Positions 9,379 through 17,232 of a stretch of DNA of 64,000 nucleotides are shown piece by piece; positions within the stretch are counted from its first letter, which is position 1, and each line of letters opens with the position of its first letter. The stretch is taken from positions 2,170,001 to 2,234,000 of the forward strand of contig NZ_CP023688.1 in assembly GCF_008704655.1 (NCBI RefSeq), in the 5' to 3' direction. Origin of the DNA: Streptomyces rimosus (lineage in GTDB: Bacteria > Actinomycetota > Actinomycetes > Streptomycetales > Streptomycetaceae). The translations under genes and the position numbers were made by a program. The notes under the pieces are model-generated. The model saw only the letters and a list, made by a program, of their open reading frames with translations. It ran no database searches and was not told the origin of the DNA.

Positions 9379-12300
9379 AGCAGGTCCTCCTCCCTCGGCT
9401 CCTCGTCCCACGGGTCGGCCCACAGGTCGTCGTCGTCACGGCCCGCCGGGCGCGCCGTCCCCTCGGCCTCCGGGCGCCGCTCGTGCGGTCCGGTCTTCCG
9501 GCGGGGCGGCGGCTCGTACGGGTCGGGCGTGTGCCGCTCGTTCGTGTGCCGCTCGTTCGCGTGCCGTTCCTTCGTGTGCCGTTCGGGCCCGTACCGTCCG
9601 TTCTCGGACGGATCGGTCTCGTACGGGTCGGCCCCGTAGGGATCGGTCCCGTACGGCCGGGTCTCGCGTGCCCGGTCCTCACCGGCCGGCTCGTGCCCGT
9701 TGACCTGGTGCAGCCGGGGCGGGGTGCCGCCGTCCTTCGGCGACCGGGCCTGCGCCAGGGCGTGCAGCGAGGGCCGGTTGGCCCGCAGGCCCCGGGGAAA
9801 GCGCAGTTTCAGCGCGCCCTCCAGGGTCGTGGTCCAGAAGTGGAGCAGCGGCTCGATCCACTCCTGGTCGTCCGCGTCCAGGTCACGGGCGCGCTGCCGC
9901 AGCCGGGCGGCCTGCTGCGGCGCCACCTTGCGCAGGAAGGTCCAGAACAGCGGGTCCGGGTCCCTCGGTGTGGTGCTCAGCCCGTCCGGCAGGGCCTCCA
10001 TCAGCACCGAGCAGAAGTCCTTGACCGCCGACCCGGCGTCCAGCAGTGCCCAGCGCTCGTACGCCCGCAGCAGGTCGGACCAGCTGGAGACGTCCTGGTC
10101 GTACGGCTCCAGGGCCAGTGTCATGGTGGCCGAGTCGCCGCTGCGCAGCCGGAAGCAGACGCTGTCCGGGGAGAGCGGGTCGCCGTTGACCTCGACCCGG
10201 CCGTTCCACATCGCGCACAGCATGCGCTGGAGCACCCGCTGCCGGTCGCTCTCCGTGCTGGCCAGCCAGGAGTCGCGGTAGCCGGTGCGCTGGCGCCACT
10301 GGAGGTGGTCCTCGCGCCCCTCCCGCTCCCTGGCCCGGCCCCACAGACGCAGCACCTGCCGCACCTCGGAGATGTCGGTCAGGCTCATCTCGCTGCGGAA
10401 CAGCACGACGGTGATGGATTCGGTGGGCACCGCGCGGAATTCGGCCGGCAGCCGGTTCTCGTCACGCGGCAGCAGCAGCGACTGCTCCAGGAAGCGGTCC
10501 ACGCTGCCCTTGGCCTTGGTCTGCGGGCGCACGATGAGCGTCTTGAGCTTCCCGGTGCCGTCCGGCGTGAACCCGGCCGGCAGCAGGCCCGCGAGCTGGG
10601 AGCGGAACTGGTCGAGCCACTTCTCGTCCACCGCCTCGACGGACTCCTCGTCACCGGACGCCGCCGCGAGCAGGTCGCCCAGGGAGGGCAGCAGCGGCCG
10701 CTCCTGGTGGACGCCGGCCTCCCCGAACAGCTTCTTGATACGGGCCTCCAGGACCTGCTTGACCTCCTTGACGACGGCGCGCGGCGAGCGCTGTACGGCT
10801 TCCAGGGCGTGTTCCCAGTGCTGCGGTTCGATGATGCGGACGAGCAGCGCGGCCTCGTCCTGGCTGTCCGGGATGCCCTCCCGCTGGAGGAGGCGGGTCA
10901 GCACGTCGTCGTAGAAGGCGTCCAGGGTGTTCTGCGGCGGGAGGAGGTAGGACACGCCCGTGCGGTCCTCGCGGTACAGCTCGCGGCGCCGCTCGCGGAA
11001 CAGGTCGTTCTCCTCCTCCTCGTGGTCGCGGAAGGCCCGTACCAGCGCGGTCAGGTCCTTCATGGCCCGGTCGGCGAGCGGGCGCCAGCGGGGCTCCTGC
11101 TCCTTCCACCGGGTATGCCAGACCCGGCAGGCCGCCCAGCGGTACCAGGCGTCCTGCTCCTGGAGGGCGGCGTCCACCTCGGGGTCGCCCCAGCGCGCGG
11201 GCACCACACCGGCCATCCGGCGGCCGATGCGCGGCACCTGCGGCGGGCTGGTGTCGACGCCCTCGGGGCGCTGCGGGCGGTTGCGCCGGTTGTCGAGCAT
11301 CCCGGAGAAACCGGCCTGCGCGACCCGGTCGCGGTCGCCCGGGTTGCCGGTGAACACCCGCTCCAGGCGGAACGGGTCGTGCTTCTTGAGCAGGGAGAGC
11401 AGACCGCGGCGCGGGTTGAAGCGCTCCGCAAGCTCCACGGAGCGGCGGTCCAGCTGCCGGTCGAGCTGGGCGAGCTGGTCCTCCATGTCGCCGAGCCGGT
11501 CGCGCAGCGCCGTGGTGATGTTCCTGGCGCCCCTGGGCAGCGGGTCGGGCGCCTCCACCTTCAGCGCTTCCCGGGTCCAGATGTCCTCGATGCCGGACTC
11601 CTTGAACGCCTCGGCGACCAGCGCCCGTTGGTCGCTGCCGCCCTGGCGGGCCCGCTCCACCAGGCCGCGCACGGCGCAGGCGAGCATGCGGGCGGCGACG
11701 ATCTCGGCGAGTTCGTCGACGGGCACGGTCATGGAGGCGGCCAGCGCGGTGGACATGCCCTGGAGGCCGATGCCGGTGGCTGCGGCGGCCGACCGGCTGG
11801 TGCCGCGGTTGACGAAGCTGGCGGCGAAGGACTGGTACGCGTCGTCGGCCCGGCCCCGGACGTTCTCCTCGCCCAGGTCGGTGCCGATCAGGGAGGTGAC
11901 CATGGCGGTGATGGAGCGGCGCAGGTCGTCGGGGCGCATCCCGGCGGTACGGCTGAAGAGGAACGCCGTCTGGACGGTGGAGGAGCGCAGGCTGACCGTC
12001 CCCAGCTCCGGGTAGTCCACGCTCAGCGAGCCGCGCTGTTCCCCGTGGCCGAGGACGTCGGAGGCGTCCGCCGCGTTCTGGTCGTCGACCAGGTGCGAGA
12101 GGTCCACCAGGGCGCGGGCCGCGTTCAGTTCGGCCTCCCGGCCGCCGCCGGACTCCGGCGGGAACGCCGACGGCATCACGACCAGCGGATAGATCTTGGC
12201 ACCCGGCAGGTTCACCGAGTGGAAGGCGTGCCCGAGCAGGTGGAGGAAGTCGTAGAAGATCCCCGCGCCGGTCCCGCCCGCGACGGAGAAGGCCACGAAC

Positions 12301-12863
12301 ACGTCGTAGCCGCGGATCTGCCCGCCGCCCAGTTCCTGGAGGTCGCCCGCCGAATTGCTGAGCGCGTCGATCGCGTCGCGCAGCGGGCCGAGCACCTGGT
12401 CGGGGCCGTTGCGCATGGTGGCGAACAGCGCGGCCCTGCCGACGGTGGGCAACTGTCCGGCGCCGGTGTGCAGCGGGGAGACGCGGGGTTCGTCGATCCG
12501 TGGCGGCAGCCAGCCGACGGTCTCGTCATGCTTCGCGATGCGCAGCATGCGGGTCATCTCGGGCGAGTTGTCGTAGGTGGGCAGCAGGTTGTGCACGGCC
12601 CGGGAGGTACGGGCGAAGGCCGCCGCCTCGGGGCCGCGCGCGCTCAGGTGCGGCACCCGGTCGAGCTCGCTCTCGCTGAAGTCCGCGTAGACGAACTGCA
12701 GGCAGTCCGGCAGCTGGAAGGGGGCCCGCTGCGTGCCGCGGCCGACCAGGTCGGTGCCGTCCGGTCCGCACAGCTCGCGGCGCAGGTTCCGCTCCAGCTC
12801 GGCCCCGATCCGGGCGCCGGTGCCGCCCAGCCCCAGGAACAGCATGGGCTGGTAGATCTTCAT
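9375..12863 (-). CDS. Tubulin/FtsZ-like GTPase-fold protein
   Basis: A 1162-residue protein of the bacterial 'tubulin-like' family. It opens with GLGGTGARIG and carries the tubulin/FtsZ signature GGTGAG at about 196-201, which in relatives binds GTP phosphates. The remaining 900 residues are mostly helical and specific to this large family. The tail (last 100 residues) is disordered and repetitive: DPYG/DPYE units, then ERHTNERHT units encoded by 15-base repeats near 9530-9595, then an acidic end. The ATG at 12863 has GGGGAG upstream. It overlaps the next gene by GTGA. Families of this type occur in conflict-type operons; whether it forms filaments is inference. Confidence 0.85.
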   Translation of the reverse strand: MKIYQPMLFLGLGGTGARIGAELERNLRRELCGPDGTDLVGRGTQRAPFQLPDCLQFVYADFSESELDRVPHLSARGPEAAAFARTSRAVHNLLPTYDNSPEMTRMLRIAKHDETVGWLPPRIDEPRVSPLHTGAGQLPTVGRAALFATMRNGPDQVLGPLRDAIDALSNSAGDLQELGGGQIRGYDVFVAFSVAGGTGAGIFYDFLHLLGHAFHSVNLPGAKIYPLVVMPSAFPPESGGGREAELNAARALVDLSHLVDDQNAADASDVLGHGEQRGSLSVDYPELGTVSLRSSTVQTAFLFSRTAGMRPDDLRRSITAMVTSLIGTDLGEENVRGRADDAYQSFAASFVNRGTSRSAAAATGIGLQGMSTALAASMTVPVDELAEIVAARMLACAVRGLVERARQGGSDQRALVAEAFKESGIEDIWTREALKVEAPDPLPRGARNITTALRDRLGDMEDQLAQLDRQLDRRSVELAERFNPRRGLLSLLKKHDPFRLERVFTGNPGDRDRVAQAGFSGMLDNRRNRPQRPEGVDTSPPQVPRIGRRMAGVVPARWGDPEVDAALQEQDAWYRWAACRVWHTRWKEQEPRWRPLADRAMKDLTALVRAFRDHEEEENDLFRERRRELYREDRTGVSYLLPPQNTLDAFYDDVLTRLLQREGIPDSQDEAALLVRIIEPQHWEHALEAVQRSPRAVVKEVKQVLEARIKKLFGEAGVHQERPLLPSLGDLLAAASGDEESVEAVDEKWLDQFRSQLAGLLPAGFTPDGTGKLKTLIVRPQTKAKGSVDRFLEQSLLLPRDENRLPAEFRAVPTESITVVLFRSEMSLTDISEVRQVLRLWGRAREREGREDHLQWRQRTGYRDSWLASTESDRQRVLQRMLCAMWNGRVEVNGDPLSPDSVCFRLRSGDSATMTLALEPYDQDVSSWSDLLRAYERWALLDAGSAVKDFCSVLMEALPDGLSTTPRDPDPLFWTFLRKVAPQQAARLRQRARDLDADDQEWIEPLLHFWTTTLEGALKLRFPRGLRANRPSLHALAQARSPKDGGTPPRLHQVNGHEPAGEDRARETRPYGTDPYGADPYETDPSENGRYGPERHTKERHANERHTNERHTPDPYEPPPRRKTGPHERRPEAEGTARPAGRDDDDLWADPWDEEPREEDLL

Positions 12864-12930
12864 GGTGTCGCTCCCCTCGTCCGCCCGTCGGGGGCGGCCT
12901 GTGCTGCGAGTCGTGGTGCTGCCGGGGGTC

Positions 12931-12962
12931 CGGGCGGCGGGGTGCGCGGGCCGCCGCCCGGT
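12931..12962 (-). terminator. Intra-operon hairpin between vWA and tubulin-like genes
   Basis: A perfect 11-bp GC stem (12931-12941 with 12952-12962) and a 10-base loop, in the only sizeable gap (111 bases) in the middle of the run. It may attenuate transcription or set a processing point, lowering expression of the distal half of the operon. Confidence 0.5.
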
Positions 12963-12974
12963 GGCGCGGACGCC

Positions 12975-15374
12975 TCAGAACGCGCCGTCATAGTCGGCCG
13001 ATCCGCTCGCCCCGCCCGGACCGCCGGCTCCGGCCGGGCCGGGCTGCCGGCCATTGCCGTTGGCCGAGGGGCCGCGTCCGCCGGGCGCGGCGCCCCGGCC
13101 GAACCGCCCGGTGAACCGGCCGGCCGTGTTCCGGCTGCCGGCCGGCGTGCCCGGCCGGCGCCCCTGGCCCGTGCGCTCCCGGCCCGGTCCGCGCCCGCCG
13201 CGCACGAGCAGTTCCAGGTCGTGGTCGAGGGAGACGGGCGCGCCGCGCGGAACCGGCTGTTCGCCGCCCCTGGGGGCGCGCAGCCGCAGCCCGTCGCCCC
13301 TGCGCTGGAGCCGGTACGCCTGCGCCGAGCCCGCGTCCCGGCGGCGCAGGCCGGGGCGCGGCGAGGACGGGTTGTCCACCGCGAAGCAGAACGTGCGCGT
13401 CCGGGCGCCCCGTACCTTCAGCTCGCCCAGCGTGGTGCCGTCGCGGCGCAGTTCGAGGACGAGCCCTTGCAGTGATTCCTGCCTGCGCGCGGCGGTGGCG
13501 CGGATGCCGATGACCGCGGCGGCCGCGAGCAGGAGTCCGGCGCCGCCGACGACCGCCCACCACCAGCGGTCCCACCAGGTGGGCGCGGGGGTGACGGTGA
13601 CGGTCAGGAAGGCGGAGCCGACCTCCCGGCCGCCGTCGGTCCGGTCGGTGACGGTGATCCGGCCGCCGGCGTCGCCCGGCGGGGTGCCGGCACCGAAGGA
13701 GACGGTGAAGGGCACCGGCTGCTGCGCGCCGGGTGCGACGGTGACGGTGGCCGGGCCGATGCGCAGGGCCGCCGCCGTGGACTGGTCGGCCAGTCCCAGC
13801 CGCAGGGTGTGCGGGCGGCTGTCGTTGTTGCGGGCGACGAGCTTGCCGCCGACCGTACCGCCGGGGTGCACCTCGTGGCTCTCCAGTGTCACACCGGCCA
13901 CCACCGGCGCGGGCCCCGAGGAGACGCGGGTGTCGTACGGCCGCCGGTCGCCGGTGATACCGGGCGCGGCGATCGCGCCGGTCAGCCGCAGCGCCCCGGC
14001 GGCCGTCTTCGGGACCGTGACCGAGGCGCCGAACAGCACGTCACCGGCCTTGTCATCGGGCCCCTTGCCGTCGTCGCGCAGCGGCACGTCCACCGGCTCG
14101 AAGCCGTCGCCGGACAGCTGGGCGGCGGCCTGCACCCCGGCGAGCTGCCCGGGGTCGGTGATCACCACGCCGCGCCGGGTCTGCAGCCGCATCCGTACGA
14201 CGACGTTCTCGCCGGGCCGGGGCGCGGACGGCTCCAGGGTGACCGACGAGCGCAGCACGCCCTGCCAGATGGCCCGTACGGTCGCGGGCTGGTCCCGGTG
14301 CCCCTCGGGTGCGGACAGCTTCACCCGCCACTTCCCCGGCAGCGGGTCCTTGACCCGCAGTGCTTCGACCGGCCCGTCCTGGCCGCTGACCTCGAAGCGG
14401 GAGCCGTCGAACTCCCCTTGCAGGGGCACCTTGCGGCCCTTGGGGTCGTAGTAGGTGGCGGTCACCCGCGGGTCGCGCTTGGTGACGGTGATCGATCCGT
14501 CGGTGGCGATCGGCGGGATGGTCACCTCCAGCTCGCCCGGCGGTTTGCCGCTGGTGCCCTGCTCGACACGGGCACAGCGGGCGGCGGCGAACGCGCCCTG
14601 GAGCGCCCGGTCCACGTCCGCCGCGCCGTCCACGACCTCCGGCCGCGGGCGGGCGCCGGGCAGGTCGGCGCAGCCGTTGCGGTAGCCGCCGTCGGCCATC
14701 TGCTGGAGGGCCTTCTTGTCGATGCCCTTGCCGAAGCCCAACGGCCAGATCTGCACGTGCTCGCGGCGCGCCCGGTCGAGCACCTCGCGCAGCCGCTTCT
14801 CGCCCTCCTGCCGCCGGGCGGCGGGGTCGGCGCCGTAGGCGGGGCTGTCCTCGACGTTCAGCTTGCCGTCGGTGAGCAGGAAGACGACCTTGGCGGCGCC
14901 TTCGGTGCCGTTCTCGCGCAGCCGGGTCAGGGCCTGGGTGAGGGCGGCGGGGAAGTCCGTGCCGGGGCCGAGGCCGGCGTCCGCGCGGTCGGTCAGGCGA
15001 CGGGCGCAGTCGCTGATGCGCTGGCGGCCCGCCGCGTCCACGACGGTGGGCGGGCAGACTTCCCGTACGGGCTGCTGGCCCTCCTTCTCCGCGCTGCCGA
15101 AGCCGATGACGCCGGCGCGGGAGCGCTCGGAGATCTCGCCCTGGCCGATCAGCGCGGCGGCCTCGGCCTCGCGGGCCAGCGCGTCCTTGTCGATGCTGGC
15201 CGAGGCGTCCACGACGACGGAGAAGTCGACGGGTGCCGGGCCCGCCGTCGGGGCGGTGGGCGTGGGCGCGGCCCAGGCGGGCGGCGGGCCGAGCGGTACG
15301 GTCGCGCAGAGCACGGTCAGGGCCGCGACGACGGCGCGGCGCGCTCTGCGCCGGGTCCGGTGCGCCGCGCTCAC
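12975..15374 (-). CDS. Secreted/membrane vWA-domain protein
   Basis: A 799-residue protein starting at GTG 15374 (GTGA overlap with the PycTM-like gene; GTG 15377 is also possible). It has an Arg-rich signal peptide ending near AWA, then a vWA domain with the metal-site motif DASAS and later TDG. Ig-like beta domains follow, and a single membrane helix lies after WWDRWWWAVVGG, about 200 residues from the end. The cytoplasmic tail holds an FHA- or Ubl-like beta segment and a Gly/Pro-rich disordered end closing with DYDGAF. The vWA part is therefore outside the cell and the tail inside. In conflict operons vWA modules usually organise complexes; here one half sits extracytoplasmically, which suggests transmembrane signalling. 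Confidence 0.8.
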   Translation of the reverse strand: MSAAHRTRRRARRAVVAALTVLCATVPLGPPPAWAAPTPTAPTAGPAPVDFSVVVDASASIDKDALAREAEAAALIGQGEISERSRAGVIGFGSAEKEGQQPVREVCPPTVVDAAGRQRISDCARRLTDRADAGLGPGTDFPAALTQALTRLRENGTEGAAKVVFLLTDGKLNVEDSPAYGADPAARRQEGEKRLREVLDRARREHVQIWPLGFGKGIDKKALQQMADGGYRNGCADLPGARPRPEVVDGAADVDRALQGAFAAARCARVEQGTSGKPPGELEVTIPPIATDGSITVTKRDPRVTATYYDPKGRKVPLQGEFDGSRFEVSGQDGPVEALRVKDPLPGKWRVKLSAPEGHRDQPATVRAIWQGVLRSSVTLEPSAPRPGENVVVRMRLQTRRGVVITDPGQLAGVQAAAQLSGDGFEPVDVPLRDDGKGPDDKAGDVLFGASVTVPKTAAGALRLTGAIAAPGITGDRRPYDTRVSSGPAPVVAGVTLESHEVHPGGTVGGKLVARNNDSRPHTLRLGLADQSTAAALRIGPATVTVAPGAQQPVPFTVSFGAGTPPGDAGGRITVTDRTDGGREVGSAFLTVTVTPAPTWWDRWWWAVVGGAGLLLAAAAVIGIRATAARRQESLQGLVLELRRDGTTLGELKVRGARTRTFCFAVDNPSSPRPGLRRRDAGSAQAYRLQRRGDGLRLRAPRGGEQPVPRGAPVSLDHDLELLVRGGRGPGRERTGQGRRPGTPAGSRNTAGRFTGRFGRGAAPGGRGPSANGNGRQPGPAGAGGPGGASGSADYDGAF

Positions 15375-15916
15375 CACAGTCCTCCGGCCAGCGCGCAGGA
15401 GCCCCCGGCGGCCAGGCAGCCGACACCCCAGCGCAGCCAGCGGTATTTGGTGCCGAGGATGCGCCCGAGGGCGCACGCCTGCTCGACGGCCCACTGCCCG
15501 GTGTCGAGGCCCGCGAGGGCGACCCGCGGCAGCAGGGTCTCGGCGGACGCGCCCCGGGTCAGCTGCGGGAAGAAGGTCAGACAGCCGTCCGCCGCGGTAC
15601 GGGTGCGGGGCAGCACCGCCGCGACGAACATGGCTATGCCCAGGGTCCAGAGCACCGTGCCGGTGATCAGCAGGGCGGCGCGGACGGCGGGCATCGCCAG
15701 GAGCTGCCCGTCCCGGCCGAAGAGCAGCACGAGCGCCGCCGTGGCGCCGGTCATCATGACGGACGCCTTGGTGTCGGCCCGGCTGATCTCTTCGCGTACG
15801 GCCTTCAGCAGGCGCTCGGCCACGAAGTCGGGGCCTGATGCGGAGGCGGTGCAGTGACAGGCCCCATGGGCGGGGGCCGGTGCGGACACGGGCGCGGGCG
15901 GAGCGCAGGTGGTCAT
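15371..15916 (-). CDS. Pycsar-effector-like (PycTM) membrane protein
   Basis: A 181-residue protein. The segment around residues 29-65 (AERLLKAVREEISRADTKAS, then a hydrophobic helix) matches the pattern I associate with the Pycsar effector family PycTM, whose members are membrane proteins thought to respond to cyclic pyrimidine nucleotides and impair the membrane. Three hydrophobic segments are visible: about 49-66, 77-100 and 158-181. ATG 15916 overlaps the SPFH-like stop by 4 bases, and its own stop overlaps the vWA start. A nucleotide-cyclase-like gene lies three genes upstream in the same operon, which supports a cyclase-effector link. Family assignment is from memory of the motif. Confidence 0.65.
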   Translation of the reverse strand: MTTCAPPAPVSAPAPAHGACHCTASASGPDFVAERLLKAVREEISRADTKASVMMTGATAALVLLFGRDGQLLAMPAVRAALLITGTVLWTLGIAMFVAAVLPRTRTAADGCLTFFPQLTRGASAETLLPRVALAGLDTGQWAVEQACALGRILGTKYRWLRWGVGCLAAGGSCALAGGLW

Positions 15917-17232
15917 TCGTCCCCCCAGTCCAGGCCCCGGCCGCGGCGCGGCGCGGGCTTGTCACGGTGGTCGTCGCGTTCGGCGGCGGGCTGGACGCGG
16001 TCGGGCTCGTAGACCCGGCCGCGGTCGTTCTGCTCGTACGGGGTGTCGCCGCGCTCGGTGGCGTATCCGCCGTCGTCGCCGTACCGGTCGTCGCTGCCGT
16101 ACCGGTCGTCGTCGTACGCCGGATCCCCGTCCACGGGCTCCCGTCCGGGCGCCGGCGCGGCGTCCGGATCGGGTTCGTGCGCCCAGTCCATCCGCTGCCG
16201 CTCGCGGACCCGGTCGCGCTCGGCGCCGTGCGAGCCGTCCTCCAGCTCGCGCCGCCGCGGCTGCTCCAGGAAGGAGTCGGCCGCCCGCCCGACCACCCCG
16301 CTCGTCGTCGAGCGCAGGAAGTCGATGGCGGCCAGGGTCTGGTCGTTGAGGTCGTGCCGTTCGATCAGGCCGCCGTCCACGAAACGGAACACCGTCTCGA
16401 TGGACAGGGCCCGCTCCTCGCGGCGTTCCTGGAGGATCGCCTGGTGGATGTCCCAGGCACGGGCCTTGTCCCGGGCCATGAACCACGCGATCCGGCTGTC
16501 GTCACTGCCGCTGAGCATCTCCTGGAGCTCGGTGGCCCGCATCCGGGTCAATTCCTGTTCCCGCCGTTCCTTCTTCAGTTCTTCCGCGTGCTGCCGCCGC
16601 GCGAGGTCGCCCTCGTGGTCGATCTCGGTGCGCTGCCGCTCCGCGCTGATGCCGCGTTCGCTCAGGTCGATCCGTACGAACACATCCGTTTCCAGGCCCA
16701 GTTCCTCGCCCAGGCGCAGGTCGGCCAGCTCGGCCTCCACCGCCCGGTCGGCCCGTTCGGCCTCGCTGATGCGGTAGCGCCTGGTCACCCCGCGCAGCGC
16801 CTTGAGCAGCACGGGCGAGAAGTACCCGGCGAGGTCCCAGACGTTGGCGCAGACCGTCGCGTAGGCGTCCACGACGCGCCAGCGCACCTCCACGGACGCG
16901 CGGAAGGACTCCGCGTCGCCCGCCGCGGGCAGTTCGGTGCGGAACTCGGTCACATGCCAGCCCATCCGCACCTCCATGACCCGGAACGGGCCGCGGAAGA
17001 GCGGCTTGTTGACGTCCTCGCGGCGGTCCGGCCACATCACGCTGTAGCCGCCGTTCTCGTACCGGAGCACCGCGGCCACCTGCATGCTGGGCCGCCGGAA
17101 CCGTCCGGACGACTCGTACTCCCGGACCAGCGGCCCCCGCACCGCAGCTCCGCCTCCCGGCCCCTGCCCCGCGGGCGCGCCCGGCCCCGGCCCCTGGCCG
17201 TGCTGCGCGCCGTGTCGGCCGTCTTGCGTCAT
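15913..17232 (-). CDS. SPFH/band-7-like protein with disordered tail
   Basis: A 439-residue protein. After a Gly/Pro-rich N-terminus, residues 50-200 resemble an SPFH (stomatin/prohibitin/flotillin) domain: beta strands around AAVLRYENGGYSVMW, then VRWRVVDAYATV and the helix leading to VRIDLSERGIS. A charged coiled coil rich in Glu, Arg and Gln follows (around 225-270), as is usual for SPFH proteins. The last 90 residues are disordered and rich in YD and DR pairs. No membrane helix is evident. SPFH proteins form membrane-associated cages or rings. It overlaps both neighbours by 4 bases (ATGA). Confidence 0.55.
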   Translation of the reverse strand: MTQDGRHGAQHGQGPGPGAPAGQGPGGGAAVRGPLVREYESSGRFRRPSMQVAAVLRYENGGYSVMWPDRREDVNKPLFRGPFRVMEVRMGWHVTEFRTELPAAGDAESFRASVEVRWRVVDAYATVCANVWDLAGYFSPVLLKALRGVTRRYRISEAERADRAVEAELADLRLGEELGLETDVFVRIDLSERGISAERQRTEIDHEGDLARRQHAEELKKERREQELTRMRATELQEMLSGSDDSRIAWFMARDKARAWDIHQAILQERREERALSIETVFRFVDGGLIERHDLNDQTLAAIDFLRSTTSGVVGRAADSFLEQPRRRELEDGSHGAERDRVRERQRMDWAHEPDPDAAPAPGREPVDGDPAYDDDRYGSDDRYGDDGGYATERGDTPYEQNDRGRVYEPDRVQPAAERDDHRDKPAPRRGRGLDWGDE

